From: Tannerellaceae bacterium
GTDB lineage: Bacteria; Bacteroidota; Bacteroidia; Bacteroidales; Tannerellaceae
Direction: 5' to 3'
NCBI GenBank assembly: GCA_031267775.1
Contig: JAIRYL010000124.1
Span: 1 to 13,924, forward strand
Length of the DNA: 13,924 bases
Translations under genes and position numbers: made by a program
Notes under the pieces: model-generated
Database searches by the model: none
What the model was told of the DNA's origin: nothing
The model's input: the letters and a program-made list of their open reading frames with translations, nothing else
In this document: positions 8,209 through 13,924 of the stretch, piece after piece
Position numbering within the stretch: position 1 is the first letter of the stretch
Layout of the letters: each line of letters begins with the position of its first letter

Positions 8209-10014
8209 CTAAAACTTCTTTTCTACAATGGCTTGCATTACATTAATAATATAGTCTCCCAACTTCTCGCATTCGGAAATAATATCCATATAGTAAACCC
8301 CGTCTACGTAATCATACTTTTTGTTGTCTACGTCTTCCAGGTTACGGAGCTTTAATTGATTACGATAATTATTGATTTCGTGTTCCATATTATACGAAGG
8401 ATTGATATCGTCGTGCGCAGGTTCCTGCAGGTGAAGTACTTTATTCATTTGCAGCAGCGCTCTGTCTACAAGCGATATGATCTGGTTGAAATGCTCGTTC
8501 TGTTCGTCGGTAAAGGTGGATTTGCCTTCGTTCCGGCGTTTAATGCTTCGGGCTAAATTGTTGCACGAGTCGGCAATACTTTCAATTTCGCTGATGGCGC
8601 GCAGCATGACGCGCAGCTCTTCCTTGCTTTCCGAGCTTAAACGCCCTTCGGCTACATGCGTCAGGTAATTAGCGATTTCAATCTCCATACGGTCGCTTAT
8701 GTTTTCATATTTTTCAATGCGTCCGTATATGGACAGAAACTGGTTATCGTCTTTCTCGTAATACAATTCCCGCACCATAGTCAGCATCCGGTAGCATCTG
8801 TCGCCGTAAACTGCAATTTCTTTTTTAGCTTGCATCAGCGAAAGCTCGGATGTGGAAAGCATCCCCGAAGAAATAAAGGTGAGCTGGAACTCTTCTTCTT
8901 CCTTGTTTTTTCTGGACTTGATAAGCTTGGAACAGATATATACGTAGAACTTTACAAACCATATCATAAGAAGCACATTCGTGATATTAAATAACGAATG
9001 GAATAAAGATAAGCCGTAAGAAACGGATATCTGCAGAGACAGCATCTGTTTCTGTAAACCGATCAGGCTTTCGTCTGTAAGCGTTTTCCCCGATGTTATT
9101 TCTGAAATAACGTCGGGAGACAGGGTGGAGAGGAATGCAGTCATCGCATACGGGTCGCCCGGCCCGAATGTTGTAACAATCCAGCCCACCATACGGGTAA
9201 ACGGGTAAAAGAGAACCATTACCCAGCAAACGCCAAACACGTTGAACATCAAATGGGCCAGCGCCGCGCGTTTGGCCGAAACGTTGGCCGGGATAGCCGC
9301 CAGGTTAGCGGTGATGGTGGTTCCGATATTTTCTCCTAAAATCATGGCGGCGGCCATTTCAAAAGGAATCCAGCCTTTTGTACACATAATAAGCGTGATG
9401 GCTACCGTGGCGCTCGACGATTGTACAATGATGGTAAATATCGTTCCCAAGGCAAGGAAAAGAAATAAGGAAGCGTACCCCATGGAGGTATAGTTCTGTA
9501 AAAAGGCCAATATTTCCGGGTTATGCTGAAGATCGGGAACCGAATTTTTCAGATAATCGAGACCCAGGAATAAAAAGGCGAATCCCATGATAAATTCGCC
9601 CCACGATTTACGTTTGCTCTTTCCCGAAAAAATGAGCGGAATAGCCATACCGATGAGCGGAAGGGCAAATGTGCTGATATCTACCGAGAATCCGAATAGA
9701 GAGATAATCCAGGCCGTAACCGTCGTGCCTATATTAGCGCCCAGTATGACGCTGACGGATTGCGCCAGCGTGAGCAAACCGGCGTTTACAAAACTCACTA
9801 CCATCACCGTAGTAGCGCTCGACGACTGGATGAGCGCCGTAATCAGCACGCCCGTCAGTACGCCGGTAAAGCGGTTGGTCGTCATCACGGACAATACGCC
9901 GCGAAGTTTCTCCCCGGCTACTTTCTGTAATCCTTCGCTCATGATTTTCATTCCATACAGGAACATGCCTAAAGAACCGACAAGAGTAAGGAAGTCTATG
10001 AAAGAATAATCCAT
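8209..10014 (-). CDS. Na/Pi cotransporter family protein with PhoU-like domain
   Basis: A 601-residue inner-membrane protein of the PNaS (NptA/YjbB) family, which moves phosphate or a related anion with sodium. Two inverted repeats carry the family signature: QSSSATT (63-69) with GANIGTT (92-98), and QSSSATV (198-204) with GENIGTT (227-233). About eight to ten hydrophobic segments occupy residues 5-360, then a basic linker (365-372). The C-terminal 210 residues are soluble and helical with PhoU-like features, such as the ISEIESIADSCNNLARSI stretch (474-491). The frame is open further upstream to 10098, but the ATG at 10014 (MDYSFIDFLTLVGSLGMFLYG) is chosen because family members start just before the first membrane helix and because the longer form would run through a promoter-like box. 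It is first in a reverse operon with the lipoprotein protease and nagA. Confidence 0.88.
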   Translation of the reverse strand: MDYSFIDFLTLVGSLGMFLYGMKIMSEGLQKVAGEKLRGVLSVMTTNRFTGVLTGVLITALIQSSSATTVMVVSFVNAGLLTLAQSVSVILGANIGTTVTAWIISLFGFSVDISTFALPLIGMAIPLIFSGKSKRKSWGEFIMGFAFLFLGLDYLKNSVPDLQHNPEILAFLQNYTSMGYASLFLFLALGTIFTIIVQSSSATVAITLIMCTKGWIPFEMAAAMILGENIGTTITANLAAIPANVSAKRAALAHLMFNVFGVCWVMVLFYPFTRMVGWIVTTFGPGDPYAMTAFLSTLSPDVISEITSGKTLTDESLIGLQKQMLSLQISVSYGLSLFHSLFNITNVLLMIWFVKFYVYICSKLIKSRKNKEEEEFQLTFISSGMLSTSELSLMQAKKEIAVYGDRCYRMLTMVRELYYEKDDNQFLSIYGRIEKYENISDRMEIEIANYLTHVAEGRLSSESKEELRVMLRAISEIESIADSCNNLARSIKRRNEGKSTFTDEQNEHFNQIISLVDRALLQMNKVLHLQEPAHDDINPSYNMEHEINNYRNQLKLRNLEDVDNKKYDYVDGVYYMDIISECEKLGDYIINVMQAIVEKKF

Positions 10015-10096
10015 TAAAAAAAATTGTGCGGATAATCGTATCCGGTTAATAATGCTTACATTTACCCGCAAATCTACACATATTAACTTGAATAGC
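10015..10096. promoter_or_regulatory. divergent promoter region
   Basis: This 82-base gap separates two divergent operons. On the reverse strand TAGATTTG (10076-10069) fits the Bacteroides -7 consensus TAnnTTTG exactly, 54 bases before the Na/Pi transporter start. On the forward strand TACATTTA (10057-10064) matches in all but the last base, 32 bases before the kinase start. Neither has a clear -33 TTTG. The two boxes lie within 20 bp of each other on opposite strands, so the polymerases would probably compete. No good Shine-Dalgarno sequence is seen for either gene. Confidence 0.45.
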
Positions 10097-11764
10097 ATGA
10101 CTGAAACGATTACTATTTATTGTAAAAATAACAAACAGTATCACGAAGTTCCAATAGGTTCTTCCCTGATGGAACTATATAAAGCCGCCGGAGCGCCGCT
10201 CCGCTATGCGCCGGTAAATGCTTTGGTAAACAATAAAACGCAGGGGCTTACCTATCGTTGCTGGCAGCCCAAGGATGTGGAGTTTCAAGACTGCACCAGC
10301 CAGTCGGGGCTTAGAACCTATGTACGCTCGCTCTGCCATATCCTGGCCAAAGCCGTAAACGACGTGCTGCCATCGGCTACCATGAATCTGGAACATGCCG
10401 TTTCCAAAGGCTATTATTGTATGATTCATAACGGCAAGAAAGTAGACCAGCCAACGATTGATGCAATTAAAAGCCGGATGAAAGAGCTTGTAGAGGCCGA
10501 CCTTCCCTTTATACACCGAAGCGCCCGGACAGAAGAAGCGATCCTCCTTTTCCGCAAAAGGGGGATGGAGGACAAAGCCCGCCTGATAGAGAGCGCCGGG
10601 ATGGCCTACACCTCGTATTACGACCTGGACGGGTATATTAATTTCTTTTACGGCTGCCTGACGCCTTCCACCGGTTTTATACGGGTGTTCGACCTGCTTC
10701 CCTACTGCGAGGGCGTGCTTCTGCGCATCCCAAGCAAAGCCAACCCCCTCGAAATGGAACCGTTTATCCGGCAAGACAAGATGTTTGAGGTGTTTAAAGA
10801 GCATCTCACCCTGCAGCGCACGCTGGAGATGGACAATGTAAGCGATTTGAACAGGGCTGTACAGGGCGGGCATGCCTCGGAAATAATCATGGTATCGGAA
10901 GCCATGCAGGAAAAACAAATTGCAAAAATAGCCGAGCAGATAGCCCTCGGCTACGAACAGGGCGTCCGGATCGTATTGATCTCAGGCCCCTCTTCGTCGG
11001 GTAAAACTACTTTCGCCAAGCGATTGGCCGTACAGCTTATCACGCATTTGCTCCATCCGGTAAGCATCTCGCTCGACGATTATTTTCTCAACCGCACGGA
11101 TACGCCGAAAGACGAAAGCGGAGATTTTGATTTTGAATCCCTCTACGCCCTCGATCTCCCTTACTTCAACCAAGACATGGCCCGGCTGCTGGAAGGAAAA
11201 GAAATAAACCTGCCCGCCTATAGCTTTACCGCCGGAACGCGCGTTTACAAAGGCGACACGCTGGCGCTGAGAGAAAAATCTGTCCTGATGATAGAAGGCA
11301 TCCATGCCCTAAACCCGGAACTGACCGGGCATATTGACGCCCGCTATAAATATAAGGTATACGTATCGGCCCTCACGGCTATCTCGCTCGACAATCATAA
11401 CTGGATACCTACCACCGACAACCGCCTTTTGCGCCGCATCATCCGCGATCACCGCTTTAGAGGATACTCGGCAAAAGATACCATTGCACGCTGGACAAGC
11501 GTCCGCAAGGGCGAAGACAAATGGATATTCCCCTACCAGGAAACGGCCGACGTTATGTTCAACAGCGCCCTCCTCTACGAACTGGCCGTTCTCCGCCCAT
11601 ACGCCGAACCTGTTTTAAGGGAAGTGCGCGAATTTGACAGAGAGAATGCCGAAGCCTGCCGCCTGATGCGCTTCCTCAAATACTTTTCCACCATCCCGGC
11701 CGAAGAACTTCCCGGCACCTCCCTGCTGCGAGAATTTCTCGGCGGAGGGAAATTCCACTATTAG
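10097..11764 (+). CDS. TGS-domain nucleoside (uridine-like) kinase
   Basis: A 555-residue cytoplasmic protein of the form common in Bacteroidota: a uridine kinase/phosphoribulokinase-type P-loop domain fused to an N-terminal part resembling threonyl-tRNA synthetase. Residues 1-60 (TITIYCKNNKQYHEVPIGSS) resemble a TGS ubiquitin-like fold; about 65-235 resembles the ThrRS second additional domain. The kinase has Walker A GPSSSGKTT (297-305), SISLDDYF (323-330) with the acidic pair that usually contacts substrate and magnesium, and MIEGIHALNPEL (398-409), the uridine-kinase-like EGIHAL motif. It is expected to phosphorylate a nucleoside at 5', though the substrate is not settled by the motifs. 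The frame opens at 10052, but ATG 10097 (MTETITIYCK) is preferred: the 15 extra residues have no counterpart in the family and overlap the promoter-like box. Its composition becomes steadily more C-rich toward the 3' end. Confidence 0.85.
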   Translation: MTETITIYCKNNKQYHEVPIGSSLMELYKAAGAPLRYAPVNALVNNKTQGLTYRCWQPKDVEFQDCTSQSGLRTYVRSLCHILAKAVNDVLPSATMNLEHAVSKGYYCMIHNGKKVDQPTIDAIKSRMKELVEADLPFIHRSARTEEAILLFRKRGMEDKARLIESAGMAYTSYYDLDGYINFFYGCLTPSTGFIRVFDLLPYCEGVLLRIPSKANPLEMEPFIRQDKMFEVFKEHLTLQRTLEMDNVSDLNRAVQGGHASEIIMVSEAMQEKQIAKIAEQIALGYEQGVRIVLISGPSSSGKTTFAKRLAVQLITHLLHPVSISLDDYFLNRTDTPKDESGDFDFESLYALDLPYFNQDMARLLEGKEINLPAYSFTAGTRVYKGDTLALREKSVLMIEGIHALNPELTGHIDARYKYKVYVSALTAISLDNHNWIPTTDNRLLRRIIRDHRFRGYSAKDTIARWTSVRKGEDKWIFPYQETADVMFNSALLYELAVLRPYAEPVLREVREFDRENAEACRLMRFLKYFSTIPAEELPGTSLLREFLGGGKFHY

Positions 11765-11792
11765 CCCCCAAAAACACGCATGCCGTAAAACC

Positions 11793-12692
11793 ATGAAACA
11801 AGCCTTCGTCAAACTCCACCTTTCCATCCTCCTGGCCGGATTTACCGGCATACTCGGCAAGGTAATCACGCTAAACGAGGGCTTGCTCGTATGGTATCGC
11901 ATGCTCCTCGCTTCGCTGGCGGCGGCGCTCCTCGTCTTCATCCTGCACAGGCGCAGGAGGGGCGGCCCCAACGCCCTCGCATACCCCTCCCTCCAAACCC
12001 CCCGCGGCTGGAGGCTGGCCGGCGCAGGCTCCCTGCTGGCGCTCCACTGGGTATTCTTTTTCGGAAGCATCAAAGCCTCAAACGTATCCGTAGGCGTAAT
12101 CTGCTTCTCGCTCACAGGCTTTTTCACCGCCCTGGTCGAGCCTCTGTCCTGCCGCCGCCCCCTGTCCGTCAAGCCAGTAGCCATCAGCCTGCTCGCCCTC
12201 GCCGGCGTCATGCTGGTATTCCATTTCGACGCCCCATACCGCACAGGCGTCCTGTACGGAATCCTCTCCTCCCTGCTGGCCGCCCTCTTCACCATCGCCA
12301 ACAAACAGGCCGCCAGCCACTACCCATCCCCCGTCGTCCTGCTCTACGAAATGCTTGCCGGCTTCCTCCTGCTCACCGCCCTCCTGCCCCTCTACCTCCA
12401 CTTTTTCCCCGCCGAAACCCTCCTGCCGGGCATGCGCAACCTGCCCGCCCTCCTCCTTTTCGCCATACTCTGCACCGTCTGCCTCTACCTGCTGCAAATA
12501 GACGTGCTAAAACAAATATCCGCCTTCACCGTAAACCTCAGCTATAACCTCGAACCCCTCTACAGCATCCTGCTCGCCATGCTCTTCCTGGGCGAAGCAA
12601 AAGAGCTCAGCCCCGCCTTCTACGCCGGCCTGGCGCTCATCCTCCTGTCCGTATACCTGCAAACGCGCCACGCCTGGAAACACAACCAATAA
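11793..12692 (+). CDS. EamA/DMT-family membrane transporter
   Basis: A 299-residue integral membrane protein with about ten hydrophobic helices, arranged as two EamA repeats (about 6-140 and 152-293), the hallmark of the 10-TMS drug/metabolite exporter group. Typical signatures are visible: the first helix LSILLAGFTGILGKV, RMLLAS early in repeat 1 (the usual 'WYRMLLA' site), and SYNLEPLYSILLAMLFLGE (about 249-267) near the end of repeat 2, the standard EamA loop-helix. It follows the nucleoside kinase after 28 bases and may be cotranscribed. Substrates of such proteins (amino acids, nucleosides, metabolites) cannot be read from sequence. Codons end overwhelmingly in C, unlike the A/T-ending codons of parE or coaD; in 12361-12420 there are 33 C and 6 G on this strand. 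This bias creates long spurious frames in the other phases. Confidence 0.88.
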   Translation: MKQAFVKLHLSILLAGFTGILGKVITLNEGLLVWYRMLLASLAAALLVFILHRRRRGGPNALAYPSLQTPRGWRLAGAGSLLALHWVFFFGSIKASNVSVGVICFSLTGFFTALVEPLSCRRPLSVKPVAISLLALAGVMLVFHFDAPYRTGVLYGILSSLLAALFTIANKQAASHYPSPVVLLYEMLAGFLLLTALLPLYLHFFPAETLLPGMRNLPALLLFAILCTVCLYLLQIDVLKQISAFTVNLSYNLEPLYSILLAMLFLGEAKELSPAFYAGLALILLSVYLQTRHAWKHNQ

Positions 12693-12701
12693 CCCGCCCC
12701 C

Positions 12702-12728
12702 AAAAGAAAGAAAGAAAGAAAGAAAAAG
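12702..12728. repeat. AAAG microsatellite
   Basis: Five complete AAAG units in tandem followed by a longer A-run ending in G, starting ten bases after the transporter stop codon. Tetranucleotide runs like this are prone to length change by slippage; here it lies outside any gene, so phase variation of a protein is not implied. Confidence 0.85.
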
Positions 12729-12732
12729 ATAT

Positions 12733-12850
12733 GCAGGGCGTGCCCCCCGATAAACGGGGGTCGGGCTTTCCGCTGCAAGTCCTCGCTCCCTCCGCTGCGC
12801 TCCGTTCGTTCCGGGCTATCCGCTTCAATCCCTCACGCAGGCGTCGCTCC
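12733..12850. repeat. GC-rich block resembling a dispersed intergenic repeat
   Basis: It opens with a perfect hairpin, CCCCCG (12744-12749) and CGGGGG (12755-12760) around a five-base loop. An imperfect 21-bp direct repeat follows, 50 bp apart: CGGGCTTTCCGCTGCAAGT (12762-) and CGGGCTATCCGCTTCAATC (12812-). Between them the sequence is built from CGCTCC/CGTTCC-like words. From memory, blocks of this wording recur between genes in Bacteroidales genomes and yield spurious basic ORFs; I cannot verify copy number here. Confidence 0.5.
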
Positions 12851-12910
12851 GCGCCGCCCAAAGAACCCGTCCCCCGCCCCCATACGCCCCCCGATACGCC
12901 CGGACATGCC

Positions 12911-12935
12911 TGCGCAAAAGAGAGCGCTTTTCGCA
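12911..12935. repeat. imperfect hairpin
   Basis: TGCGCAAAAG (12911-12920) and CTTTTCGCA (12927-12935) pair over nine base pairs with one bulged C and a six-base loop. No T-run follows on either strand, so a terminator role is not supported. It sits just left of the 22-bp array. Confidence 0.4.
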
Positions 12936-12946
12936 GAAATAGACCG

Positions 12947-13156
12947 CGCCTGAATTTTCACACGTACCCGCCTGAAATTTCATACGCACCCGTCTGAAAT
13001 TCCATACGTACGCGCCGAAAAAAACATAGGTATGAAAATAAATTTTCTTACCTATGTTTTTAAATTTTCTTACCTATGAAAATTTATTTTCATACCTATG
13101 TTTTTTTAATCTCATACCTGTGAAAATTTATTTTCATACCTGTGTTTTTTTGAGGG
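12947..13156. repeat. 22-bp periodic array of a near-palindromic 10-mer
   Basis: A 10-base word recurs nine times at exactly 22-base steps, beginning at 12959, 12981, 13003, 13025, 13047, 13069, 13091, 13113 and 13135. The copies read CACACGTACC, CATACGCACC, CATACGTACG, CATAGGTATG, CTTACCTATG (twice), CATACCTATG and CATACCTGTG (twice). The fourth is the exact reverse complement of the seventh; the word is itself nearly palindromic (CATA..TATG). The 12-base spacers change along the array: the first three are like CGCCTGAAATTT, the later ones are pure A/T tracts such as AAAATTTATTTT and TTTTTAAATTTT. Identical-length 'spacers' that are themselves related argue against CRISPR. Twenty-two bases is about two helical turns, so every copy faces the same way. 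22-bp tandem repeats are, as I recall, known from Porphyromonas gingivalis; kinship is unverified. Confidence 0.85.
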
Positions 13157-13170
13157 GTCTTTTACCAGCC

Positions 13171-13202
13171 AAAAAATACGCGCCAAGCCGTCGGCCAGGC
13201 GC
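13171..13202 (-). terminator. rho-independent terminator, reverse strand
   Basis: Read on the reverse strand, GCGCC (13202-13198) and GGC pair with GCC and GGCGC (13184-13180) around a GAC-type loop, with two mismatches inside the stem. A run of six T follows (complement of the A run 13171-13176). It lies 45 bases past the stop codon of the glycoside-hydrolase remnant and is suitably placed to end its transcript. It may survive from the intact gene. Confidence 0.55.
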
Positions 13203-13212
13203 TCCTTGCCCG

Positions 13213-13255
13213 CCCTCAATCATCGGCTATCATTTAAAAAAGAACCCTCAATCAT
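13213..13255. repeat. 11-bp direct repeat around a gene end
   Basis: CCCTCAATCAT occurs at 13213-13223 and again at 13245-13255, the second copy spanning the stop codon of the reverse-strand gene remnant. Both are followed a few bases later by ATCATTT and an A-rich stretch, which suggests a small duplication of the gene's 3' end with later indels. Confidence 0.45.
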
Positions 13256-13525
13256 ACAGGCAGAGCATCATTTCAAAATCATGAATACGAGGTACGGTAC
13301 ATTCCACCCACCCGTTTTTTTGATTGAAAGGGAGAGGCATGCCGGAATGAAGTAAAACAATTTTCTTTACAGTACCTGCCGGCTCAAAACAAATATGCGT
13401 ATCGCAGATAACAACCGGCTCGCGATACGACCCGCCAATCTGCCCCGAATGATTAATCATCCCCATCCATTCAAAAGCCCCGTCACGATTGGCCAAATGA
13501 GTCATTTCGATAAGCTGGGAAGCAT
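13248..13525 (-). pseudogene. C-terminal remnant of a probable glycoside hydrolase
   Basis: The reverse-strand frame ending at TGA 13248 encodes about 92 residues that read as the C-terminal beta-rich domain found at the end of several large glycoside hydrolases (beta-galactosidase-like or 'hypothetical glycosyl hydrolase 6'-like families). Typical spacing is seen in MINHSGQIGG, then REPVVICDTHICFEP, VKKIVLLHSG, GWVECTVPRIHDFE and a final MMLCLYD. The call is by pattern recall, not by search. No start codon or catalytic domain remains: at about 13525-13545 the frame passes into sequence that makes sense only as a transposase on the opposite strand. The frame stays open as far as 13655, but that part is antisense to the transposase. 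The gene is therefore cut off, and its 5' part is either deleted or beyond the window. A terminator-like hairpin lies downstream. Confidence 0.5.
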
Positions 13526-13534
13526 TTGTGCGTA

Positions 13535-13868
13535 TGCCCGGTTCTTTGAGAACAGCCGTCAGTTTGCCTGTTTTTCGGGCATGGCTCCCTTTGGCAAACA
13601 GCCGGGAAGCAGTCTGAAAACGAAGCCGCACGCGAGCCGGCTGGCCGACAGGCAAATCAAGGTATTACTGACTCAGGCCGCCAAATCCGCCATAAGGCAT
13701 GATGCGAATTTGAAGCGTTATTATGAGCGAAAGATAGCGGAAGGTAAAAATTGGGCAGTCGTTAACAATGTCAGAAACAAGCTGATTCACCGCATTTTTG
13801 CCATTGTGAAAAACAGGCGGCTTTATCAGGTTGACTATTGTAATCCTTTGCAAAGAACAACAGCTTGA
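13535..13868 (+). mobile_element. 5'-truncated IS110-family transposase
   Basis: About 110 codons encode the C-terminal Transposase_20 domain of an IS110/IS1111-family transposase. It runs from RFFENSRQFACFSGMAPF through PGSSLKTKPHASRLADRQIK, AAKSAIRHDANLKRYYERK, EGKNWAVVNNVRNKLIHRIF to VKNRRLYQVDY, ending at TGA 13866-13868. The GSS serine region is present and fits the serine-containing C-terminal domain of this family. The N-terminal RuvC-like DEDD domain (about 200 residues) and the helix-hairpin-helix start are missing: upstream of about 13535 the frame is antisense to a glycoside-hydrolase remnant. A full protein is about 330-340 residues, so it cannot be active. The remaining frame is intact, without stops, suggesting a recent truncation. 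No terminal inverted repeat is seen, as is usual for this family. Confidence 0.85.
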
Positions 13869-13924
13869 AAATATATGGAAATTTATCATCAAAACAGTTG
13901 GAGATTAACATAGAATTCCCTCGC
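13869..13924 (+). other. non-coding sequence after the transposase
   Basis: These A/T-rich 56 bases follow the transposase stop and probably include the right end of the IS110-type element. They contain no gene. The window stops before any flank can be compared, so the element's boundary and core dinucleotide cannot be placed. Confidence 0.4.

Larger units (their letters stand above)
12693..13247. other. gene-free repeat-rich interval
   Basis: No believable gene is seen in this 555-base interval. Frames opening here on either strand are low-complexity readings of repeats. It contains in order an AAAG microsatellite, a GC-rich block with an internal duplication, a 22-bp periodic array and a terminator-like hairpin, each listed separately. 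Confidence 0.75.

Noticed and set aside
10052..10096. 15-residue N-terminal extension of the nucleoside kinase
   Set aside because: It overlaps the forward promoter-like box, and the TGS-like fold begins right at the internal methionine.
10015..10098. 28-residue N-terminal extension of the Na/Pi transporter
   Set aside because: It runs through a perfect TAnnTTTG box, overlaps the opposing gene start, and lacks the hydrophobic start typical of the family; ATG 10014 is preferred.
11891..12547. 218-codon forward ORF inside the transporter gene
   Set aside because: Arginine/proline-rich out-of-frame reading caused by C-rich codons; the EamA frame has clear membrane helices and family motifs.
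12731..12997. 88-codon forward ORF and the opposing reverse ORF at 12637-12861
   Set aside because: Basic, proline/arginine-rich translations of a GC-rich repeat block; no start signals and no domain.
12947..13156. CRISPR array
   Set aside because: The repeated word is only 10 bases, and the 12-base gaps are low-complexity and related to one another. No cas gene is nearby.
13054..13284. 76-codon forward ORF across the array
   Set aside because: It is a reading of the 22-bp repeats (recurring YENLFSYLCF / VKIYFHTCVF), then of the terminator region; no protein family resemblance.
13395..13534. N-terminal 45 residues of the forward ORF as transposase
   Set aside because: They do not resemble the IS110 family and are antisense to the hydrolase remnant; the element begins later.
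13526..13655. Upstream part of the reverse ORF as hydrolase coding sequence
   Set aside because: This part is antisense to well-conserved transposase sequence and reads as basic, low-information protein.

Overview
The window looks like chromosomal DNA of a Bacteroidota member, most likely order Bacteroidales. The supports are a ParE/CoaD/S41-protease gene row, a nucleoside kinase carrying a TGS-like N-terminal domain, two promoter-like TAnnTTTG boxes (the Bacteroides -7 consensus), and mostly weak Shine-Dalgarno signals. Genus cannot be fixed from the sequence alone; a Porphyromonas/Tannerella/Parabacteroides-like organism would fit.

Layout. Positions 1-477 hold no convincing gene, only a small tandem repeat, two related palindromes and candidate promoters. 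A forward operon (478-5568) follows: a GNAT-type acyltransferase, DNA topoisomerase IV subunit B (parE), phosphopantetheine adenylyltransferase (coaD) and a periplasmic C-terminal processing protease of family S41. It runs head-on into a reverse operon (10014 down to 5584) with a Na+/phosphate cotransporter-PhoU fusion, a second, lipoprotein-type S41 protease and N-acetylglucosamine-6-phosphate deacetylase (nagA). The reverse genes are almost fused: 1 bp separates the first pair, and the second pair shares a 4-bp ATGA overlap. From a short divergent promoter region (10015-10096) a forward pair departs: a nucleoside kinase and an EamA/DMT-family membrane transporter. Base composition on the forward strand becomes strongly C-rich toward the end of this pair.

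The right end (12693-13924) is non-coding or decayed. It has an AAAG microsatellite, a GC-rich block resembling a dispersed intergenic repeat, and a 22-bp-periodic array of nine copies of a near-palindromic 10-mer (12947-13156). A terminator-like hairpin follows. The window ends with the C-terminal remnant of a probable glycoside hydrolase (reverse strand) abutting a 5'-truncated IS110-family transposase (forward strand).

The genes are mostly housekeeping: chromosome decatenation, CoA synthesis, envelope proteolysis, phosphate or anion transport, amino-sugar recycling and nucleoside phosphorylation. The most unusual item is the strictly phased 22-bp array, whose spacers drift from GC-rich to A/T-tract-rich. 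No clearly new multi-gene system is visible.
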